A stretch of DNA of 64,000 bases from Ceratodon purpureus (Eukaryota > Streptophyta > Bryopsida > Pseudoditrichales > Ditrichaceae): contig CM026424.1 in the NCBI GenBank assembly GCA_014871385.1, positions 19,759,945 to 19,823,944 of the forward strand. The letters run 5' to 3'. The position numbers and the translations under genes are program-made. The notes beneath the pieces were generated by a model, which saw nothing but the letters and a program-made list of their open reading frames with translations, did no database searches and was not told the DNA's origin. Each line of letters starts with the position of its first letter. Within the stretch, counting starts at the first letter, position 1. Shown here piece by piece: positions 54,863-64,000 of this stretch.

Positions 54863-57800
54863 TCACCATATGAATCGCTGTACACCTGGTTCATGTGCCC
54901 ACTGAAATGGACGATACAAGAACAGGTACATAGTCACTACATTAATCACCACATAAATCAAGGCCACTAGTGAACTCTTGATAAACTCGTGATCCTGCCC
55001 CATACCACAGTGAAGTGCAATGATATACACAGGAACTGTGTAATACCGAAACTCTATAAGCGGAGCTGGCACAATCACTCCTCCAGTGCCTACAAACAGC
55101 ACCAGGATCCAAAGCTTCCTTTCCTTTCCCCCTGAAATGGAACGTCAAACTTGTCAAACGTTAGAATTCATCGTGTAGATAGACTGAAATGGATATAACA
55201 GACTCGTCATGAACGCGTAGAGGTGACAGTCCAAACAGATGCCTGGATTGCACGAAGTAATATATTAATGAACAATGACAAAACGTTCAGACAAAGTTCC
55301 ATGGTGCGAGTAAAAACTTCAAAGCAGCAAGCAGAGGATTAAGAACTCACCGAGACAGTTGAATATAGACCACCATGAGTAGAGATACAATGGTATTAAG
55401 CAATATTTAGCACTCCAATGTGCACGAATTACATTCTTCCAAAGATAGAAAGTGTAATGTCGGTTGTCTGCTAACAAGTATGGATGCGCAAAACTGCATT
55501 TCAGGAACATGTTAGATAGAACAACGTGCCAAAAATTCATCACTACGATGCTAATATCTCTCAAGCAGACCTTTCATCGAATAATTTTTGAAAAATGATG
55601 AGGGTACAAACTCTTCATTGGATCACCATGCATGCAGCTTCTAATTAAATTGAAATAAAAAAAGATGTTAATAGAAGTTAGTTCGAGGAAGCAGTTAGCA
55701 AACCTGAAGTAATGAACGGCGAGAAAGGCCAGGCAAAAGCCCCCTAGTGCAAAGGCCCAAGTGTGTGGCTTTCGAAAGTGACGAGCAGCATGATAAACAC
55801 GAAGTGGGCTGAAGTGGACAGGAGCCATGGCTGAAGCTGCTGCTAATCCGAAGTAGCAAAGCTGAGAGAAATGAGCTGAAACTTTGTGTGCATCCTTAGC
55901 CCCTGCAAATCAACAAGTACAAGACCTCGCAATGCATGAGCAGAAACACATCCTTAACGACGCTGCAGGTGATGTGATTGTTAAAAAAACTCTACAAATA
56001 TTTTGCATATAAGAATGTTGCAGCTTACCAACAACAATGCTTCCGTTGTAGAACACAAATGCGACAAAGGCCAGGATCACCATCAACAGTGGACCAAAGC
56101 TTTGAAGAACTGAAGTTCTTTTGATCCATGTTTGTTTTGCAAGAGTATGCACCTCCCAAACAAGACCTGGCAAACATGGCACACAAATTTATCACACAGC
56201 CTAGATTTTTAGAATGCAAAGGTTTAGGTTATAACCCTGGAAAGGCATGTTTTGAAAACATAAAATCCACTCTTACAACAAAGTTCAACCACAAATAACA
56301 ACAACGTAAAAGAACAGACTACCTTGAACTTCAGATATCTTGGAGCCATTTTGTTGCACTACGGTATCTGGGCTGATAGAATTCGAATCTGATTTTGCAG
56401 CTGCTCGCCTTCTACGCATGCTTTGCGCATCATCTGAATCTTTAGAAAGCATCCAAAGGGTCCCATCACTAGATGAATTGTGCAGCAATTCCTTCTTTTG
56501 AACTCCGTTGTTTGAGTCCATTGGAGGTTTCAGAATATCCAGTATTCCCACACAAGTAACAAAAATCGCCCAAACAACATTTGTTTGCCGGAACATGATG
56601 GCAATCGCAGCGAACTGTTGCAACAGTAAGACAATCATGTCAAGATCCAGCAAAGGCAAACTCTGCATCCGAAAGAAAATCGCGACACCCGCACTTCGAT
56701 AAGATGGACTCTCAACTAAGAAATCTCGATGCATATTACAGGTACAAGTGGTATTTAAAAACCGACTAAATTCATCCGACTGACCTCAACGCACCAGCGA
56801 ACTAATCCAGTAAGCGCGTTTTAGCCCGGCCAGGTACATAGCCATAACCGCAGTCGTGGATCCCACATCTGTTCCATAAAAAGGAACCCACATAACCTTA
56901 GAAAAAATGTAATCCCAGATACCTATAATCAAAGCGCATATTACGTGTTTCCTTTGACACAATTAAAAGACTGTCCTGACAGAAGATAAATATCCACACG
57001 TGCCTGAATAGTGAAACACCACACAAAACAAGAAAGTTTGGTGAATCCACCTGTGTAATACAGGAACGTGAAAAACCAATGTAGGGGATAAAGTGACAAC
57101 AAAAACGCCTTCGACAGAGCATTCCTCTCACTCTTCTTAGGCTCCAAATGCCGCACAATATTGAAAAACAATAAAGAGCACACAACCGCAAGTCCCACAT
57201 TGACTGATCTCAGAACAGCAAGGCTGCAAAGCTCTGGAAGCGAAGAGGCAACACCAAGAAACTTCGCTCCAGGTAATAGCATCCCTGTGTAAACGAGCGA
57301 CACAAGGTACCTGCAAACAAAACAACAAGCTCAGAAATCCTTGGCTAATCAACCACATCACCTCACGCAAAATCCACCTTGAAAATCATGATACTAAACC
57401 CCTGAACCCTAACAAAACATCCACAACCTCAAAACTATACTCCAAACTCCAGATTCCGTCCACTGCCACTCACTGTGCACTCAATCTGTGATCCCACCGA
57501 ACACTAATCGTGCACTGAGCAGAGGGCTTCATCAAAAATCATCCAATTCTCAAACAGACCACCTCCTGAAACTCTTTAAAAAGCTGAACAATCCTCACAA
57601 AAAAACCAACAATCCAAGGGCATGAATCCCTCCGCAACAAAATAATCAAGGCTCACGGAAACTCACAAGCCAGGAAAGGTGGTGATCATGGGGTCCCACT
57701 TCGCCAAATTGCCTCGACAATACTCCTGCGCTTGCGGAACATGGAAAATCTCATCCTGCAAACCAAAACGAAAAACCCTTGAACACTAAACCCTAAAAAG

Positions 57801-57957
57801 AATCCGATCCTCCACAACCCACAGAAACATAGACGAAGACTCTCACCATGTACGCCTCCGGCACGATTTGATTGACGAGGATGGCGACAGGCACCAAGCA
57901 CGTCGCCAGGGCGGCCACCAGCACGAGGTGGCTGGATACGGCATTGGTGATGGCCAT
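54863..57957 (-). CDS. ALG10: Dol-P-Glc:Glc2Man9GlcNAc2-PP-dolichol alpha-1,2-glucosyltransferase
   Basis: Nine exons on the minus strand (57957-57847, 57755-57667, 57310-57051, 56868-56795, 56614-56323, 56166-56029, 55902-55704, 55493-55351, 55131-54863) join in phase into 524 residues, close to the roughly 510 of plant ALG10 (DIE2/ALG10 family). The enzyme adds the third, terminal glucose to the lipid-linked oligosaccharide in the ER, which is needed for efficient N-glycosylation. Family motifs: EAYMVDEIFH-like start [34 protein letters not shown] (about 38-75), HWFFTFLYYTDVGSTTAVM, FRQTNVVWAIF, GAKDAHKVSAHFSQLCYF, and AHPYLLADNRHYTFYLW. About a dozen hydrophobic segments are present. The central loop (about 200-270) is Ser/Lys-rich and poorly conserved, as in the family. 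An in-frame upstream ATG at 58023 would add 22 residues. In the first motif above the residues EAYM end exon 1 and DEIFH begins exon 2. Confidence 0.94.
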
Positions 57958-58221
57958 GGGAGATAGTGGTGGGGTGTGAGCAAGTGAGCATGGATTCACA
58001 GAAGCTGTGGCAATCGTGCGCAATGCGAGGATGTCATGTCCATGTGCATGTGTGCGTCTGGTGTGGATTTTGATGTGGGTGTTTTCAATCTGGCGGTGGT
58101 CGTCGTAGTTGAGAGTGTGGAAGGGTGGTGGTGGGTTGTTGCGGATCGCTGCAGGTTGGAATTAGATGGCATTCTTCAAGGTCGTGCGAGGAGGAGAATT
58201 TGGTCATGACACACGCTTCTA

Positions 58222-58430
58222 TCACCTCCCGGACCCGCGCTCTTCTTTCCTCTGTTCTCCCCCTTCTTTCTTTCCCTTCTCTTTTTCCTATTCGTTTCCC
58301 TTTCTTTTTCCTTTCTTTTTCCTTTCTTTTTCCTTTCTTTTTCCTTTCTTTTTCCTTTTCCCCCCTTTCTTTTCCTTTCCCCCCTTTCTTTTTTCTTCGT
58401 TTTTTCTTTCTTCTTTCCCATGTTCTTTCT
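58222..58430. repeat. Polypyrimidine tract upstream of ALG10
   Basis: An almost pure C/T stretch on the plus strand with about five copies of the 11-base unit CCTTTCTTTTT near 58309-58365. It lies 270-470 bp upstream of the ALG10 start codon. Read on the ALG10 strand it is a purine-rich GAGA-like tract and might influence that promoter. The Lys/Glu-rich frames on the minus strand are artefacts of it. Confidence 0.9.
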
Positions 58431-58478
58431 TCATTGTTTTGAATTGGTTTATGTTTCTCTTTCTCCATTTCACATAAG

Positions 58479-58871
58479 ATAAGGTAGAAGCACCCATGAC
58501 GGTTACCTACCCCATGACTGATATGTAGGCTTCCCCAATGAGCAATGAAAAACCAATAACCGATAATTGATAAATAGTAGATTTAGGATGCATCCTCCAA
58601 TAGAATGCCTCTATGAGTGTTATGGACATGTTGTTGTTCACTACTCTTCTTGTAGTCGGTCATTGGTACACCTATATGTTAGTCATGGGTCAGTGCCACT
58701 TTTGGACAAAAACATTTGTAGTAATTTGAGTTTTACTGAATTAATTTTGAAAAAATGCTCATTATTCATGAACCTTATGATACTCCGCACAAAAAATAAC
58801 TCCTTATTGAAAACCCAAGATTTACTATGTTGAAATGCTTAAGTTATCGGTCATAGGTGCTTCTACCTTAG
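58479..58871. mobile_element. MITE of a CTAAGGT family, copy 2
   Basis: Inverted termini TAAGGTAGAAGCACC (left) and the reverse complement of CTAAGGTAGAAGCACC (right) match copy 1 at 45942-46367. The interior shares the phrase TATGTAGGC and inverted CCGATA-like motifs. It is non-coding. It lies about 520 bp upstream of the ALG10 ATG, just outside the polypyrimidine tract. Confidence 0.7.
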
Positions 58872-60263
58872 TAATATCAAAGATCATCAAAATTGGAGCA
58901 AAAAAGAGAAATGGATAAATATAAAGAAGGAAGAAGTGTTCAACTGTTACGTGGACAAATGAAGAGCCACTCGTATAGTGTGAAATTGTGCTAGTATGAA
59001 TTGTTAATGAACGTCTAAAAACTCATTGTTATTGGTCCTGCATTGATATTGTATGTTTACCTTATTTTTTCTCTTTCAACTTACAATTGTTACATAAAGA
59101 ATGCATACTTTCATTTAGCAAGTTCCTAATGGCATTGATTATATGGTGCTCATTCTTAGAAGCACTTCTCAATAAGAGAGGTAGAAGGAAGCTAAAAGAG
59201 AGATTATACATGTGTTATTTGATAGTAGGTTATAAAAGTTGTATTTCTTTCTTGTGTGTTTACAAAGGTATTCTTTCCATGTTATATTTCATGAATGAAA
59301 AGGATTCATATTTATTATTTTCAAATATACACATATAATTAATAATTCATACTATTAATTGAATCTATGAGCTTCATTTTACTTATTTAATAATAGAGAC
59401 ATTCTAGATGAAATTTTGTTGATAAACATAAACAAAAACTTCCACATAACAAACAAGAATATTGTACAAAGTCATGTGGAAATAAATTCAAAGTTCAAAA
59501 CTTTATTAACCAACATATTGAATTTTAAAGGTATATTTCTAAAATTGTTCAAACAAAAAATACGTATCATTCACATATTTTATGATAGGCATGTTGTAGT
59601 GGATAAAATGCACTATAAGTCCATATAAATGTCAAATACATAAAGTAGCAATGGACCAATTTCTAGTTGGAATGCAAACATCCATTTTATCTACTAAATG
59701 CAAATAAATAATTGACAAAAATATTCAAACATATAGAGTAGCAAACTTCTTATAGGAATAGAAAAAATCTTCCTTAGATTCTTGAAGAAAACATTAAATC
59801 ATGGAAACTATAGAAAAAACTATTTTAAATTTAAATGTCATGTAAAAAGTTCGGTTTTTAAAAATAAGAAAAAGTTAAAAGTATATTGTACTTTTATTGC
59901 ATAATCTTTGAAAGAAATTCAAAGACAGAAAAAGGTTCTCATTTTAAAGCCTCAATAATTTATTATGATCCTAGAAACATAGATGGCTTCAAAAAGAAGG
60001 ACTAAAGTAGGAAATCTATATTTCAAATTAACCTAGATTCATTTCCCAGCGACGAAGGACATTAACATGCCATTTTCATGCCAACTTCGGTGACGGTGAG
60101 AGTTCAAGTTATATTCCTGGATGCTGGAGTTTGGTGTCTCCGCCGTGCAAAACTGCAATCGCGGCCTGTGAGCCGGTTTAGATGCTCGAATTTGTAGAGG
60201 CAAAATTCAAGACTTGCGGAGGGACAAAAATGTCGGACCATTTGGAAGCTGTTACTCTGCCTT
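58872..60263. other. AT-rich spacer
   Basis: About 1.4 kb of AT-rich sequence between the MITE and the tRNA gene. Short open frames (59087-59338, 59416-59628) have no recognisable content. Confidence 0.6.
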
Positions 60264-60335
60264 TATCAGAGCCAGGTTTCGATCCTGGGGCCTGTGGGTT
60301 ATGGGCCCACCACGCTTCCGCTGCGCCACTCTGAT
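60264..60335 (-). tRNA. Initiator tRNA-Met (CAT)
   Basis: Seventy-two bases on the minus strand with the plant initiator features: 5' ATCAGAG acceptor pairing with CTCTGAT, A1-T72 closing pair, D-arm GTGGCGCAGCGGAAGCG, anticodon CAT (plus-strand 60301-60303) flanked by the GGGCC/CCC-type stem, and the AGGATCGAAACCT T-arm with A54-type loop. No intron is present. A T-run downstream on the minus strand (about 60225-60229) can serve as RNA polymerase III terminator. No CCA is encoded, as expected in the nucleus. Confidence 0.96.
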
Positions 60336-61808
60336 GGTGACATGTCAGCATTGTGAGGAATATTCCTACCTGACAATTTCAATAAAAATAAAAACACAAT
60401 TTTTGGTGTTATTTTGTTGTAAAATTAAAAATGCAATTTTCTCAAATTGGTTTTTTTAAAGAAAACCTTATTTTTCTTTTATGGTAGCATTGCTTATTAG
60501 AAGCAGTGCTAGAATGGCCTTCCATTCACAAATCTTTGGAGGAAATAGTATTGAATATAGCCTAGAAGAACATTCCACGTAGAATAAAGTTGAAAAGTTG
60601 ACTTCCAATTAAAGGCCATCTTTCATATGCATGAAAACTATAACATTATAGAATTGCACGCTATAAGACAACTTGGGGTAAAACTTCTCTTGTATAAAAT
60701 CGCAAATCGACGCGCTTGGAATCTAAAATTTACAAGGCAAAGGCTTTTATGTGCTTTTTAGGGATAAGAAACTACAAACACTTTCAAAAGTCTCAACTTC
60801 ATACAATACACATCTTTTGAAAGCATGTGTTCGAAAGCATAGGTTTGCAAGATAATTTTTTTTGTTTCTAGATATCTAGTATAGTGGCCTTTTTTAAGCC
60901 ATATGAGTCGAATGTCTTTCTTCTAATTTGATATTTTGACTGTTGTTGTAGTCCAAAGAACTCTACTTCTGAGCCACTATAGTAGTGTTCTTGCCCTTGC
61001 TGAATTTTTATTGAAGGCTTCTATAGTGTTCTATAGGTTTTGTTGGAAGGCTACTAAGGTGAGTAGAGTGACATCCGCAAATTGTATACTTACCTTTTTT
61101 TATATGTCTGGTAGGGTCATTCTCGTGATGCTATACTTATAGTTGTGGAACACATAGGTGAGGACATTGGCCATTAGCAAAAAGAGGTATGTAGCGAGTG
61201 GACATCCTTGTACCAATCACTATCTACCAAATATAGATTTCATTGAGACTGACTAAAGGAAAATAGTTTGTATTAGACAACTTTATGACTTCGATGTCTA
61301 GGGAAGACAAAATGAAGACCCTCCTTACTTCAATGTCCTTATAAATTTAGAAATACCGCATAAAAAAACAATAGTTAGCAATAGCCATTCACATTATATT
61401 TAGCAAGTTGTGAAGAAAAGAAAAGAGCAATGAAAGTAGAAAATAATGGAAGTAACTTACTTCATTTCATTTGTGTCTTGGAAACTCTGGAGGAAGAGGA
61501 TTACATATGTATATTGAGACATAGCATGAATGCCATGATGTAATGATTCGTAACTTGAATAATTCTCCAAGACATTTTGGAAGAAATGTAATTGCATTTT
61601 GAAACAAAGTTTCAAATCTTGAAACTTAGACTTTAGGGGGGTTTACATTCAAATCTTGTATCATTCGAAGTAGGTTTCTTTGCATGCTAGAAGGCAAGTC
61701 AAGAACATATGTGTCTAGTAAAGCCCGTACTTTAGGACGTGATTGCTCACCTTGAGTTGTCTTTTGCCGTATGACTGAACAGAACATATGAGCAACAACA
61801 TTTTTGTC
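60336..61808. other. AT-rich spacer
   Basis: About 1.5 kb without a recognisable gene or clear repeat structure. Confidence 0.6.
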
Positions 61809-62834
61809 TTATTTCAAAACTGTTACATATCGAACCATCTCCTTTCGGATGTCAAATGCTTGTGTGGTTTCATCAACCATATCCATAACATAACCCTTGG
61901 ACTCCAAATCCCAAATGTACCCTATTTCTGAGTAGTACAAACAAAACTCAATCCAATCATTCTCAAAAGCACTCTCTATCCAACTATTATCCTTTTCTTT
62001 ACTAAAAGATGCCAAATTAACTTGGCATATGACATATGACACTTGTCTAATACCGTGCTCAAATGGAGACCACTTCATAATCACCAGCTTAGAATCCTCT
62101 TTTGTCCGCAAAAAGTATGTCAACCGCAATTGCATACTCTCCAATACATCACTAGCAATAAGAACCTTAGGTTGGAATTATTGATAGATAGTCCAATTGT
62201 GATAAGAATCCCTCCAAAAAGCTTTCATCTCTAAATCTGATGATGATTCTTTCACCTGTAAATCAGGAAATGATGCTAGCCCTTCCTTTGCTAGTGAATC
62301 TGATGATGATATAACTTCACCATCCTAGGACTGCATACCTCAAAATAATCATAAAATTTGTCAATGTATACATACCATTTTCTAACCAAGATAATTACAG
62401 CTCCATAATATTAGCATATGATCCTAAGATATTTAAATAAAAAATAAATTCCAACTATAAAAAATATATAATGATCTAAAAGTTTCACATTGAATCAACC
62501 TCTCATAACTAAGTTATCTTATAAAAACAATCCTTCAGACAACAAAACACAAACAACCCTACACATGGACCTTGTACAGGAGCATCCGTTACGAAGGGCA
62601 AGAATTGGAATAATGAACTAAAAAACTTACCAAAAAAGAAGAACTCAAATTTTTTGTCCAATCTTTAATGCTTTTTGTTCCATGCCGTGGTTTTTTTATG
62701 GAAATGAATGTACTCTCATTGTCCTTGCCATGAGAGAGGAGGTCTAATAACTCCAATGGAGATTCTTGAACATTGAACATGGCATCACTGGGGCCAATTC
62801 CATCTGCGTCAAACTTCAAAAACTTTTCGTAACC
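61809..62834 (-). pseudogene. Broken two-exon gene remnant, family unknown
   Basis: On the minus strand, exon A (62834-62631, 68 codons, GYEKFLKFDADGIGPSDAMF...) ends at a perfect donor TTG|GTAAGT. Exon B (62330-61809, 174 codons) resumes in the same frame after TATGCAG. Exon B contains two in-frame stops, TAG at 62325-62327 and TAA at 62178-62180. After the second stop the frame runs 122 codons (VLESMQLRLTYFLRTKEDSK...) to the final stop at 61809. Frame preservation with stops suggests a decayed gene or an alternative splice pattern. The product has no recognisable domain. Confidence 0.35.
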
Positions 62835-64000
62835 TTGTTAGATAAGTCTGTCGATACCAGTTGATTCCATAACATCACTTGCTCCCCAAAAACCATAAGT
62901 CTAAGTCTCTTCATCAAAACATGATGAATCTAATAGACATAATGAAAAAAATATGATAGGTCACAAACAAACGACATTTGGAGGCTCACCTAATTCACAT
63001 CCTACGACAAAATAATCAATTAGAAAATAACACATCATGATTAGGTGTCAACAAAATCTTGATATGTAATATATTTGGTTTACATCACTCTTGGTTAAGT
63101 AGTACATTGCACACCCTACTTGAAATCTTAGAAGAATTGCTTCTCCAGAATTTTGATTATATACACTTCTCTAGCAGAATTAAGTCGCGACCCTAATGCA
63201 AAATGCAGATTTGATAACCAAATTACGCACCTGACTTGAAACGCTGCTATGAGAGCTGCACAGACGTTCCTAATAATACCAAAAAAATACCAATCAAAGA
63301 AAGACATATCAAAGCGGCTTTGCAAACAAGAAAACTCCAGAGCCTTGCACCACAGAACGCCCACACGGACCTCTACCGCAGACACACTAGCACACATGTC
63401 ATTGAATTCTGAACCCAATAATGACCTAAAATGCTTCTTTCTAATCTATATAGTTTGAATTTTTGTCGTTCTATTCCATTTACCGCTATTATTGTTGTTG
63501 GTTCGTTGTACAAGTCCATTGTCATTGCTATCCATTGAGCGTCATTGCTATCCATTAAGCCCCAAATCCCATATGCCTTATAGTTAGTTCAAAAAGGATC
63601 CACAATACTCTGGCATAGGCTTTTTTGAATCAATTAATAGTAGTATGATTTGTTGTTCAATTTGGTTTTCTCATTCCATGATTCCCTTGGCTAGGTACAT
63701 GTTGTCGAAGATATATCCCTCCGGAACGACGAGACCTCTTTGGGTCGGAAGTATTGAATCTTTCAAAAATGATTTCATCTAGTTGGCTAAAGTTTAGTTA
63801 CCATTTTGTACACCAAGCTAAATAGGGTGATTTGCCTGAAGTTTGTGAGGAGTGAAAGTTCTTTTTTTAAGAAATAAGAATTAATTATTTTTCTTATGTT
63901 TAGGTATTCCATGAAGAGTTCTTATCTGAAGGATCCTTTTGTGAACTCTAGAAAGTATTGTTCCACCACATCTCTTAGACCTTAGAGGAAATGACGCCCT
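62835..64000. other. AT-rich spacer to window end
   Basis: No gene was recognised. Open frames at 63128-63555 have no recognisable content. The upstream part of the broken gene at 61809-62834 may continue here, but no further exon could be matched. Confidence 0.5.

Noticed and set aside
58085-58497. Lys/Glu-rich minus-strand frames and Phe-rich plus-strand frames
   Set aside because: They are direct products of the polypyrimidine microsatellite upstream of ALG10.

Overview
The window looks like nuclear DNA of a land plant, most likely a bryophyte and probably a moss of the Physcomitrium type. It carries spliced genes with GT-AG introns of about 80-1,200 bases, a plant-type vacuolar H+-pyrophosphatase, a SABATH methyltransferase, a WAT1-type EamA transporter, a SYP5 SNARE and a plant initiator tRNA-Met, all set in AT-rich, repeat-laden spacers. 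Land plant is well supported. Moss is inference from gene style and base composition.

Layout. 1-6291: 3' part of a spliced gene whose product has a permuted (beta-class) DNA N4/N6-methyltransferase fold with degenerate catalytic motifs. Its 3.5-kb first visible intron is packed with palindromic hairpin modules. 6292-13190: AT-rich DNA with a decayed tandem array of chromodomain mini-ORFs (7.4-9.8 kb). 13198-21801: an intronless V-PPase (-), divergently paired with an aldo/keto reductase (+), then a WAT1-like transporter (+). 22408-27293: a GNAT N-acetyltransferase (-) and a SYP5-type Qc-SNARE (+). 30606-32805: a SABATH methyltransferase. 33797-34297: a small secreted Pro-rich/Cys-rich protein. 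35775-37581: an unrecognised 402-aa protein with a repetitive spliced leader. 38549-42023: a GDP-fucose O-fucosyltransferase-type glycosyltransferase (-). 44570-54862: a 10-kb gene-free stretch with non-autonomous transposons, a 33-base poly-C tract and AT microsatellites. 54863-57957: ALG10 (-), the ER glucosyltransferase that adds the last glucose to the N-glycan precursor. 60264-60335: initiator tRNA-Met (-). The remainder is AT-rich, with one broken two-exon coding remnant.

The genes do not form one pathway. Several act in the endomembrane system: V-PPase at the vacuole, SYP5 in vacuolar/prevacuolar fusion, ALG10 in the ER and the O-FucT-like enzyme in the Golgi. The most unusual parts are the methyltransferase-like gene and its hairpin-module intron, the adjacent chromodomain array, a SYP5 SNARE with histidine at the zero layer, and a secreted protein ending in a symmetric CxCxC-x7-CxCxC motif. 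All spliced models below were assembled by hand from ORF homology, splice consensus and phase, and each closes in frame.
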